From: Chloroflexota bacterium
GTDB taxonomy: Bacteria; Chloroflexota; Chloroflexia; Chloroheliales; Chloroheliaceae
Assembly: GCA_028287745.1 (NCBI GenBank)
Contig: JAQBPB010000018.1
Span: 1 to 64,000, forward strand
Direction: 5' to 3'
DNA: 64,000 nt
Part shown: piece by piece, positions 42,543-50,500 of the stretch
How the letters are laid out: each line of letters opens with the position of its first letter
How positions within the stretch are numbered: the first letter of the stretch is position 1
The notes under the pieces: generated by a model
Seen by the model: the letters and a program-made list of their open reading frames with translations, nothing else
Told to the model about the DNA's origin: nothing
Databases searched by the model: none
Position numbers and translations under genes: made by a program

Positions 42543-44372
42543 CTAGCTGCCGTAGCGCCAGCTGTGGTAATGGCTTCCGACGTTACCCATTTCGACCTTG
42601 AATGCGGCCGGGTTATCGGGTGTGTAAGTCAGAATGCGCCGTTCGAAGGCCTGGACCAGCACGTCTTTTTCAACGCCGCCGACCCTGGACCTTACCCAGT
42701 AGGGCTCACTGATGGGGTACCCCATCGCGAAAAGCCATTCCACGACTTTTCCGTTACGCGGCCCGTTGTCTTCCCAGACCGGCCCGCTGCGCTCCATAAA
42801 GTCCCAGAAAGGTCCGGCTATATTATGGCCGCTTTCTGGTATGAACTTCGCCAATCGAATACCTTTAGCCGTATGGCCGGGGTTGGTACCAGGCTGGCCG
42901 CTCCCCGAAAGGGTAGCCAGGACCAGTTGACCGGTCCGGTCGCCCGACCGGTTATTGCCAGTCAGGGTACTGACTCTACCGAAAGCGGCATAAGTTGGGG
43001 TGTTGGGATTATTTTTAGGGTCACCTGCTACCGGAATATTAGCCGGGGAACGGCCCTCTTCCCGGTAATCGCCGGTCTTGAGCTTGCCGCTCATTAACTC
43101 CATCGGCAGCAAACCGTTCGTGACATAGAACAGGTCGTTGACATCAGGCGGCCCGCCCGGCCGGTTAATCTCCATCCGGCTCTTGTCAAAATAGTAGGTC
43201 ATCCTGGCTCCGCCGGGGCTGTCCGCATACGGCTCGCGCTGCTGGTCGTTCAGGCCCGGACCCCACATCCAGGAACGGTCGGTTGCGCCGCGCGCCACGA
43301 GCAGGTCGGCCCGCAGCCAGGTCTTGAGAATACTTGCGTCACCCAGGCCGCTGGCCCCTTTATAGGCATTGGCCTTATCCCGGGTGATGTTCAGGTACAA
43401 ATCGCCCCAATCCCGTCCGTTCTCGATAGAACTGCTTTCATACCATTCGTTCCATGTGCTGATCGTCACCAGGTCCGGCTGCACGTTCACGGCGGCATCC
43501 CAACTGGTGCGGTAATAATTGCCACCGGCCCGGTCGCGGTACTCGCCCGGCGAGCGGAACCGCCGGTCATCATAGCCGGGGGTGACGCTGGCGGTAGATA
43601 ACCGGCGCGGCCCGCCATGACTGGCGTTATAGTTGTTTACCTGGTTTTTGACATTCTGGAAGGTTCCCTGTGGATTATCCGCCCACTTGGCCCCGCTGAA
43701 GTAATGGACCGAGTCGAAAATGTCGAGCATGCCAAAATCGGTGGTATCGACTGACCAGATCATTTCGTGGTTAGGGTCAACCTGGTTGCGAATATTGGTC
43801 CAGTTAGCCTTGACGTTACCCGGTACGCCTTGCGGCCACCAGAAATAAATCACCGGGCGGCCCTGGTAGCGGAAATAGCGGGAATGTCCGGTGTAGTTAT
43901 TCTTGAGGGCGTTGAGGGCGTTGACAACCCCACCGACATTTTTATCCTGGTCGCGCATCATCGAAACTTCAAAGTGAGCCGCAATCGAAAAGCCTGGCGG
44001 CGCATTATTAAGCATAGCCCTGAAGCGGTCGGCCCAGGTGCCGGGAGCGGCGTTATAAGTCACGGCAAAAGCATCTATACCAACGCTCCGGGCCTGGTTC
44101 ATCTGGTTTCGCATAACGTTCACATCGCCACTGTGGTAGAGGTTGCCCGGTTGCGAGGCCATTTTGCCGCTGTCCTGCCGCCAGGTGTTCAAATTACCCT
44201 CAACATCATACCAGGGGTAATAAAAAGCGGCTACCGCGCCGGGTGTCCGGCCGCCGTAAGCCTGGGCCGGTTGGCTTTGTCCGGCGGTCAGGACCAGGCT
44301 GCAGAGCATTAAAAGTGCCATTATGACACGCAGCCGGGAAGGGGCCTTAATTTTGAGTTCAGAAAAATTCAC
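42543..44372 (-). CDS. Secreted GH99-like glycoside hydrolase with Chloroflexota-type C-terminal module
   Basis: A 609-residue exported protein. A signal peptide (residues ~1-38: basic start, MALLMLCSLVLTAG, cleavage near AQA-YGG) is followed by a GH99/GH71-like barrel: AAFYYPWYDVEG, GIDAFAVTYN, FSIAAHFEVS, VIYFWWPQG and TISTWNEWYESSSIE. GH99 enzymes cleave alpha-mannosides internally; here the exact linkage is uncertain. From ~residue 360 a module ending in QAFERRILTYTPDNPAAFKVEMG is of a kind I associate with secreted Chloroflexota proteins. The start is GTG with AGGAG 8 bases upstream. Its substrate could be mannan or exported polysaccharide. Confidence 0.75.
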   Translation of the reverse strand: MNFSELKIKAPSRLRVIMALLMLCSLVLTAGQSQPAQAYGGRTPGAVAAFYYPWYDVEGNLNTWRQDSGKMASQPGNLYHSGDVNVMRNQMNQARSVGIDAFAVTYNAAPGTWADRFRAMLNNAPPGFSIAAHFEVSMMRDQDKNVGGVVNALNALKNNYTGHSRYFRYQGRPVIYFWWPQGVPGNVKANWTNIRNQVDPNHEMIWSVDTTDFGMLDIFDSVHYFSGAKWADNPQGTFQNVKNQVNNYNASHGGPRRLSTASVTPGYDDRRFRSPGEYRDRAGGNYYRTSWDAAVNVQPDLVTISTWNEWYESSSIENGRDWGDLYLNITRDKANAYKGASGLGDASILKTWLRADLLVARGATDRSWMWGPGLNDQQREPYADSPGGARMTYYFDKSRMEINRPGGPPDVNDLFYVTNGLLPMELMSGKLKTGDYREEGRSPANIPVAGDPKNNPNTPTYAAFGRVSTLTGNNRSGDRTGQLVLATLSGSGQPGTNPGHTAKGIRLAKFIPESGHNIAGPFWDFMERSGPVWEDNGPRNGKVVEWLFAMGYPISEPYWVRSRVGGVEKDVLVQAFERRILTYTPDNPAAFKVEMGNVGSHYHSWRYGS

Positions 44373-44579
44373 AAAAAAACTCCTTTTTTAGCAAAAGCTA
44401 AATCCGCCAGTCAAGCAGTTCGACTGGAAAAGTTCATGCCTTGATAAAAATCGGGATTGTGGTCTACACCATGAAACTACTGTAACTGGAATGAACTATA
44501 AAAGCGTTATTGGGGTGTACCTTTTACGAACAAGCACTATGAAATTTGTAAATGATTAAGCTGCGACGGCAAACTCAAT

Positions 44580-44605
44580 CTACAGTATGTAGAGGCACTA
44601 TACCA
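44580..44605 (-). promoter_or_regulatory. Putative extended -10 promoter and palindrome upstream of the GH99-like gene
   Basis: On the minus strand TGGTATAGT (44605-44597) resembles an extended -10. CTACAGTATGTAG (44580-44592), a 13-base palindrome with 5-bp arms, lies at the predicted start. The leader would be ~215 bases. The rest of 44373-44886 shows no gene. Confidence 0.35.
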
Positions 44606-44886
44606 CATTTTTTTGCAAAAGTAACTGAGAAACAAGTCCGGGGCCAGTCCTGCTAAGGAGAATAACAACCGGCCATCAAATGGTTTAGGCTTCAAGAAGG
44701 TAAAAATGAGTGGTTAAAGAGGCAAGCCGGGAGCCTGGTCTATTTCAATAAATTATTTTAAACTGGGAATTTTTCGTTTTAAACGAGCCGGATTTCGCCC
44801 GGATCCAGGTTATAAGGGGTAGGTTTGGCGATAAACTCTTTAATTTACCGGCCGCTAGTGTCTCCCGGCGGGGCCTCACCGGCGGA

Positions 44887-45255
44887 TTAACCGGTAATTT
44901 TTAGTTTTCCCAGCCCCAGGTCGTCTGGCAGCTTTTTATTGGCGATCAGGTTTTCCAGGGTCTGGCAGACCCGGGCGGAGCGCAAGTCACCCTGTAACAC
45001 AAATATTGCGGCGGCACCCCGGATGATCTCAATATACTCTTCCTGGGCAGCCTTACTGGCGACTTCAACGGCTTGCCGGATCTGGGTAAGCCGGTCGGTT
45101 AGCTGAAAATTATCCGACTCAGTGGGTAAAGGCCCGGGAGTTATCCTGATAGCTTCTAATATAGTCAGGTCATTTAAGTTTCCCGGCTTCTGGTTGGAGG
45201 CTTCCTCATCAAGGTTAGACCAAAACCAATCCTTGTATTTTTCCTGTTCTTCCAA
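44887..45255 (-). CDS. Small soluble protein of unknown function
   Basis: A 122-residue acidic protein starting with TTG after AAGGAACGG. It has no membrane segment or known motif. The N-terminus is polar (WFWSNLDEEAS), then two or three amphipathic helices follow (LTDRLTQIRQAVEVASKAAQEEYIEIIRGAAAIFVL; SARVCQTLENLIA). It is most probably helical and perhaps oligomeric. Codon use agrees with its neighbours. It is flanked by long gaps, so context gives no function. Confidence 0.55.
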   Translation of the reverse strand: MEEQEKYKDWFWSNLDEEASNQKPGNLNDLTILEAIRITPGPLPTESDNFQLTDRLTQIRQAVEVASKAAQEEYIEIIRGAAAIFVLQGDLRSARVCQTLENLIANKKLPDDLGLGKLKITG

Positions 45256-45617
45256 TGTCCGTTCCTTTCCTTATGTACTGCCAGGGAATCTTTACAGCCA
45301 ATCAGGAACGTTAATCATTTAAAACCATCTTACCTTGAGCTGGCAAAGTCAGAATTTTTGACAACTCCTATAGAAGTATTAACGGGGTGAAGTATCTTCT
45401 TATGCAAGTATAATACCAATTTTAAGTAAACATTATATAATTTTGATTAATAGTCTACGGGATTTGGTTTTAAACTACCGGAGATTTTAAATTTGCGGGA
45501 AGCCGCCGGTTGTTTAAGGAATGGGATCAGGGTAATTTACTAAGGGTGGGGGAAATACCGGTCTTGCGGGCGAGGGTCTTGCAGAACCTTGAAAAATCGG
45601 CCCGGTGATAGACAGGG
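45256..45617. other. Gap, probably the leader of the small unknown gene
   Basis: 362 AT-rich bases between two minus-strand genes. TATACT/TATTAT-like boxes occur on the minus strand near 45405-45415 and could serve the gene at 45255, but no convincing pair of hexamers stands out. Nothing else is seen. Confidence 0.3.
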
Positions 45618-46220
45618 TTAGAAGGGGGATTCCTGGCTGACCTCCTTAAGGTTAAGCCAATCCTGCTTCAGGAGTGAATAAACTTTCAGGTCGCGAAACG
45701 CGCCTTTAAGGTAAAGTTGCTGGCGTAAAACGCCGTCCAGAATAAGCTGAGCTTTTTCCATCACCCGGGCCGAGGCGGTATTTTCGGCCAGGCAGCGGCC
45801 TTCCAGCCGGTTCAACTGCATTACTTCAAAAGCAAACCTTACCATGACGCTGACCACTTCCGAGGCGTACCCCTGGCCCCAGTAAGGCCGGCCCAGAGTG
45901 TAAGAAAGTTCGGCCCGGGCGTCCTTCGGGACCCATTCGAAAATGCCGCAGGTCCCGATGAGTTTCATATCGCTCTGGCGCAAAACAGCCCAATAAAGCA
46001 CTTCCTGGCGGTCGTACCAGTCGTGGACCACCTGGATAAACCGCTCGGTATCGGACAGGCTCCGGTGAGTTTCCCAGGTGATATAGCGAGTTACTTCTTC
46101 GTCCGAAGCTACCTCAAAGAGGTCCGGAACATCCGACATAACCATCCGGCGCATAAGCAACCGGCCGGTTTGGAGTTCCGGAATATTCTGGAAGATTTGA
46201 TATGGCTGGACTGCGCTCAT
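45618..46220 (-). CDS. GNAT N-acetyltransferase, RimJ/RimL type
   Basis: A 200-residue Acetyltransf_3 protein: LQTGRLLMRRMVMSDV at the start, LIGTCGIFEW, AELSYTLGRPYWGQGYASEVV (acetyl-CoA pyrophosphate loop, Q-G-Y-A) and the typical C-terminal ENTASARVMEKAQL. It would acetylate an amine on a protein N-terminus or small molecule. It is the last gene of a four-gene minus-strand set, 10 bases after the GT2 gene, and may decorate the sugar or glycan made there (inference). Confidence 0.88.
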   Translation of the reverse strand: MSAVQPYQIFQNIPELQTGRLLMRRMVMSDVPDLFEVASDEEVTRYITWETHRSLSDTERFIQVVHDWYDRQEVLYWAVLRQSDMKLIGTCGIFEWVPKDARAELSYTLGRPYWGQGYASEVVSVMVRFAFEVMQLNRLEGRCLAENTASARVMEKAQLILDGVLRQQLYLKGAFRDLKVYSLLKQDWLNLKEVSQESPF

Positions 46221-46230
46221 AAAAAGCTCA

Positions 46231-47097
46231 TTATTTCAGGGTACGAACCAGGTTCGGCTCGTCACCATGGCCTACCGGGTGGGAAATAGTCAGGACTTCA
46301 ACCGGGGTCAGGCCGCGCTCGCGGTATTCATTTTCCAGGCGATGCGCTTCGCGCCGGAAGTGGCGCAACCTGGCAAAATATTCCAGCGAGTCATGCAGCG
46401 GTCGGACGCTGGAAGTTTTGTCGTAGCGTTTGATAAAAAGCGTGGGAATCTCAACGATTTTAAGGCCGCCAAAATAGCTGCGGGTCATCACCTCGGTATC
46501 CCAGAACCAGCCCGGGTCCACACACTCCTTCAAGAGCGGCATCGCCTGTTCCCGGTTGAAAAACTTGAAGCCGACTTCGGTATCCTTAAGCGGCAGGTGC
46601 AGGACCGAGGCAACCAGTTTATGATAGCCCATACTCAGCACCTGGCGGTAGAAAGTCCGCCACAAGAAGCGGTAAATCCGCATGGCGGAAACCACATCCG
46701 CCCCGCGCTCTATTTCCAGCACCGCGACCGGGATGTAATGGGCCGGTGTTTCCAGGTCGATATCCAAAAAGCCCATAATCCGGCCCTGGGCGGCTTCAAA
46801 TCCGTCCATAACCGTCCGGCCCCGGCCCATGTTGCGCTCATGCCGAATAAGTTTAATTGGAATATGCCGGTATTTTTCAATTAGCTCCCGGATAATATCA
46901 ACCGTATTATCCCGGCTGTGATCATCAACAAAAACAAGCTCATAATTTTCGGCATAGCGCGTCCCGGCCATTACGTCTACCACCCGCGTAATACTATCGC
47001 GCAATACCGGCCGCTCGTTATAGCAGGCTACGATTATTGAAACGTCGATTGCTTGTCCCGCCCGTGGCGGATTCCCTTCCTGCAACGATTCCTCCAC
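46231..47097 (-). CDS. GT2 glycosyltransferase, polyprenyl-phosphate sugar synthase type
   Basis: A 288-residue enzyme. VSIIVACYNERPVLRDSI, LVFVDDHSRDNT (nucleotide site), RHERNMGRGRTVMDGFE and GFLDIDLETP (the D-x-D metal site) are all of the DPM1/DPG synthase group. TEVGFKFFNRE and FWDTEVMTRSYF follow in the acceptor half. No TM anchor is evident. It probably loads a sugar onto a lipid carrier used by the polytopic protein encoded two genes upstream. It is distinct in sequence from the GT2 at 4084. Confidence 0.88.
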   Translation of the reverse strand: MEESLQEGNPPRAGQAIDVSIIVACYNERPVLRDSITRVVDVMAGTRYAENYELVFVDDHSRDNTVDIIRELIEKYRHIPIKLIRHERNMGRGRTVMDGFEAAQGRIMGFLDIDLETPAHYIPVAVLEIERGADVVSAMRIYRFLWRTFYRQVLSMGYHKLVASVLHLPLKDTEVGFKFFNREQAMPLLKECVDPGWFWDTEVMTRSYFGGLKIVEIPTLFIKRYDKTSSVRPLHDSLEYFARLRHFRREAHRLENEYRERGLTPVEVLTISHPVGHGDEPNLVRTLK

Positions 47098-47146
47098 TAA
47101 ATTATTTACTTACTTTTTCCGATTATTACTTCCGATTGCCGATAAT

Positions 47147-47776
47147 TTACTTACTGCTACAAATAATAATGGTCTGGGCGGTCAGCCTGGCGTAATAGGT
47201 AAAAGCATTCTCGACCTTAAAAAACGGCTCGACCAGGGCAATTTGTTCCTTGAGCGGCCGCACGTATTCGCCCCGGTCCTGGCTTGCCAGGAACTTGCTG
47301 ACCGGGTTGGAGGGGTCCGGGTCCATATCCACGATTACAAAGCGGCCGGTAGTGACCTTGGCTACGGCGCCCAGGACCGCCTGATTTTGTTCCGCCGAGA
47401 GGTGGTGCAGGCTGTTAATCATCATCGCTTTAGGAAAGGTCAGACCCCTGGTTAAAAAGCTGGTGCCGGTGATGTCTTCGGCCAGGAACTCTCGTTCGGG
47501 ATGTCCGCCGCCTGCGCCGTATTCCCTGGCGGCGTATTCGATGAACTTTTGATTGATGTCAATCCCCAGGTAAGGGCCGAGAGCCACGTCGGCAAACTCA
47601 CCGGTGCCGCAGCAGACATCCAGCAGGCGTTCGCCCGGCATCAGGTTCAGACCTTCTCGGATAAGGCGCCGGGTTATGTTCTGCCGCCCGGCGACTGCCA
47701 GTTGCAACAGGTTAAACAGGCGGGGGTTATCCAGCGTGGCTTTTAATTTTGTAACAATCCCGGAATTAACACTCAT
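47147..47776 (-). CDS. Class I SAM-dependent methyltransferase of the surface-glycan operon
   Basis: A 209-residue enzyme. Motif I LLDVCCGTGEFADV is at ~51-64, the acidic LGIDINQKFIEYA follows, then KAMMINSLHHLS and FVIVDMDPDPS. It may methylate a sugar or lipid intermediate. It lies between the membrane protein gene (31 bases) and the GT2 gene (49 bases) on the same strand. Confidence 0.82.
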   Translation of the reverse strand: MSVNSGIVTKLKATLDNPRLFNLLQLAVAGRQNITRRLIREGLNLMPGERLLDVCCGTGEFADVALGPYLGIDINQKFIEYAAREYGAGGGHPEREFLAEDITGTSFLTRGLTFPKAMMINSLHHLSAEQNQAVLGAVAKVTTGRFVIVDMDPDPSNPVSKFLASQDRGEYVRPLKEQIALVEPFFKVENAFTYYARLTAQTIIICSSK

Positions 47777-47807
47777 CTTTTTTCTTTCACATCAAAAACA
47801 ATAAAAT

Positions 47808-50243
47808 TTAGCGCCGTTTGATAAAGACCCGGTCAAACCAGAGGGTCAGGGCCGAATAGGTCGTCCAGAGTATCAGGCCGGTGATTACCAGGCGGGTGCC
47901 GTAGTACAGGGCCGGTGTCTTGAAACGCTGCCAGGTCCAGACCGCGCCTACCCCGGCCAGGGCGGCTACCAGCGGCAGGACAAACCAGACCTGCTTATCA
48001 ACCATGTCTACTTTCCACTGGGCCAGACCGAAAAACATAAAAATGAAAAACCACATCCCGGCCAGCCAGAGGTGGACCGGCCGCCGGAGAGCTGCCAGGT
48101 TAGCTTCGTCACTCTCTAAAAGCTCGCGGTTGGCCGGAGCTTCTCCGGCTTGTGGCTTCCGGTTAAACAACAACCAGGCGTAAACCACCAGGGCCGCCAC
48201 GATAAAAATACCGGCCCCGTAGCGGAAGAATACATGGTCGGCGTAAAGGCCCAGGTAGAAATCCAGCGGCCGGTCACCAAACGCGCCCAGGGAACCTTTT
48301 TCGCTAAGCGACTTGTCAAAAGCACCCAGGGTCGCGGTCAGGTCCGGCAAGAACTGGATGTAGTAAAACAGTATCGAGAACAACGAGGCCGCCGCTACCG
48401 AAGCCAGCAGGAACAAACCAGGACGACGGTCGGCTTTTTCCCGGCGCCCGCCAAATAAGAAGACGCCAAGACCCCAGCCGCCTACCAATATTCCCATGAA
48501 CACGGCCGTAACCGTGTAAGTCAGCATGGTCAGAATCAGGACGAAGGTAGTCAGTAACCAGGGCCAGAGTTTATCCAGGCGCTGCCAGTATATCAGGGCC
48601 AGCAGCAGGTAAACGGTGGACAGCCAGAAACTGACGGTGGTCGGCCAGTTACCCCAGCTATTCAGCATCCAGGTGCAGGGGATAATCAGGTAAAACCCGG
48701 CCGCCGCCACCGAGGCCCGGGTTCCGGCTCCCAGGGTCGCCGCCAGGCTAAAGACGATAAAGACCCGGAAGGCATCCAGCAGGGCGTTGAACAAATTCAC
48801 GCTGATAGCCGGGTCAACCGGCAGGGCCGCTACCGGGGCCAGGTAGAAATAACTGATAGTTGAGTAGGGAATTACCGCCTGGTTGCCCCACTGGTCCGGC
48901 ACTTTGGAAAGCGCTTTGTTTTGAAATTCATGGACCATCCCGGCCAACAAACCGCCCTTGTCGTTCAGGATATTGTTAATTTCGCGAAGGTGGTAGGGCG
49001 CGTCAATGACCTCGGTATGCGGGTACAGGACGCCGCCGCCCCGGCCAATCATCCCGATGATAAACATCACAAGAAGAGCCTGCCAGGCCCATTTGGGCAG
49101 CGGCAATTTCCAGAGGCGCAACAGGCGCGGCACCAGCCAGTCCAGAACAGGCAGCATCAGCACCGTGACCAGCAACAAAATAGCCAGCCGCCCGGTGTAG
49201 ATAGTAAGGCTCAGGCGGCCAAAAGCCAGTATCAGGCCCAGAGCTACCAAACAGGCCGCCGCTGCGCCAAAGGCCCAATCACGGCGCACCCCGGCATAGG
49301 CCAGCCCAAAATAAAGCAGCCAGCTTGAAACCGCTACCGCCAGCAACACGCTCACCGGCGGCAGGACAAACCCGGCGGCGCCAGGGGCGGCTTCCACCCT
49401 GGCAGTGTAGAGTTTGAAACCGGTCTGGCCCTGGTAAAGGGTCTGACCATTTTGTTTATCGATGGCGATAAAGGTACCCGGATAGCGGGTAATCAGGGCC
49501 GTGTCCGGCTGGCCGAGCGGCTTAACCCGCATTTCAAGGGCCAGGTTGCCGCCGTTTAGCCGGGAGGCCGGAATATCAAACGTCTTTATTACCGCCGGGC
49601 CGGGTTTCAATTCAAAGTTGCTGAAAGGCTGGCCGTTGACCAGCACTTCGACCTGCTGACCGGCAGTGTAAAGCGGGGAACCGCTCGCCTGTAAAGTCAG
49701 GCGGGCCGGTGCCGCCCCAATTCCCGGTAAGAGCAGGATAGGGCGCTCGCGGGTCCAGCGGTAGCTCAGGTTGGTTTCTTCGGGAGCAGTCGCCAGGGTC
49801 GCGGCTGCCTGGGCATTTTCGCGGCTGTTGCTTTCGCCTTCAGCCGCTTCAGCCGGGGCAACCCGGGTAGCTACGGGCCGTCCGAAGCCGCCTTCGGTCT
49901 GGTTGAGGTAAGGCGTATCAAAGCCGCCTCCCAGTTTAATATCGTAAGTGGGTCGAGCCTGATAAGCCAGCGTAACCACCACCAGACTCAAAGCCAGGAT
50001 TGCCAGTCCAAAAGGGGATTTTAAAGCTTTCCAGGCTTTGGCCCGGATTTCAAGCAAATCAGGGCAGTAACGCTCGAGTAGGGGCGGAGTAGCGGCTTGC
50101 GCGCCGGAACCGGCCGGGGCATCAACTGCCAGGTGGCCGGGTTGGGTAGCGGAAGCCGGGTCGGATTTCTTGCGAGTATTTTTGACTGAAAAGGCCAAGC
50201 TGCTATGTTCTCTCCTGATATAATGGCCGGGTTGGTCCCGCAT
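47808..50243 (-). CDS. Large polytopic membrane protein, GT-C/YfhO-like
   Basis: An 811-residue protein with about 12-14 TM segments. One TM helix (~75-95) precedes a beta-rich extracytoplasmic domain (~100-290: PARLTLQASGSPLYTAGQQVEVLVN). Many TM segments follow between ~300 and 811, with a conserved-looking luminal loop HTEVIDAPYHLREINNIL. The D-x-P-Y-H-L block resembles acceptor-site loops of GT-C transferases. The start is uncertain: the ATG at 50243 has no ribosome-binding site, while TTG at 50195 is preceded by AGGAGA. It heads the putative glycan operon with the methyltransferase, GT2 and GNAT genes. Confidence 0.7.
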   Translation of the reverse strand: MRDQPGHYIRREHSSLAFSVKNTRKKSDPASATQPGHLAVDAPAGSGAQAATPPLLERYCPDLLEIRAKAWKALKSPFGLAILALSLVVVTLAYQARPTYDIKLGGGFDTPYLNQTEGGFGRPVATRVAPAEAAEGESNSRENAQAAATLATAPEETNLSYRWTRERPILLLPGIGAAPARLTLQASGSPLYTAGQQVEVLVNGQPFSNFELKPGPAVIKTFDIPASRLNGGNLALEMRVKPLGQPDTALITRYPGTFIAIDKQNGQTLYQGQTGFKLYTARVEAAPGAAGFVLPPVSVLLAVAVSSWLLYFGLAYAGVRRDWAFGAAAACLVALGLILAFGRLSLTIYTGRLAILLLVTVLMLPVLDWLVPRLLRLWKLPLPKWAWQALLVMFIIGMIGRGGGVLYPHTEVIDAPYHLREINNILNDKGGLLAGMVHEFQNKALSKVPDQWGNQAVIPYSTISYFYLAPVAALPVDPAISVNLFNALLDAFRVFIVFSLAATLGAGTRASVAAAGFYLIIPCTWMLNSWGNWPTTVSFWLSTVYLLLALIYWQRLDKLWPWLLTTFVLILTMLTYTVTAVFMGILVGGWGLGVFLFGGRREKADRRPGLFLLASVAAASLFSILFYYIQFLPDLTATLGAFDKSLSEKGSLGAFGDRPLDFYLGLYADHVFFRYGAGIFIVAALVVYAWLLFNRKPQAGEAPANRELLESDEANLAALRRPVHLWLAGMWFFIFMFFGLAQWKVDMVDKQVWFVLPLVAALAGVGAVWTWQRFKTPALYYGTRLVITGLILWTTYSALTLWFDRVFIKRR

Positions 50244-50438
50244 TGTAAATAAGCCCGGTATTATGGCTCATTACTTTGTAAGAACGCCCGGCAGCGCTTT
50301 TTTGTTGCCCTGGTAAAACCAGGATTTCCTGGGCTATTATCCATCGCTTCGGGGCAAACCAAACTCGATTTTAACAGCTTTGACCGGGCAAGGCAAACCG
50401 GGACAAAGGCTATAACCGGACCTTAATAATCGGGATAA

Positions 50439-50488
50439 ATCAAAAGCCCGCCGTTCACTTAAAAAGCATGGACCGGCGGGCTTTTGAT
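50439..50488 (-). terminator. Terminator of the ABC exporter gene
   Basis: A perfect 15-bp stem ATCAAAAGCCCGCCG / CGGCGGGCTTTTGAT with a 20-base loop, read from the minus strand just after the exporter stop. Confidence 0.8.
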
Positions 50489-50500
50489 AGGTTTTTGGGC

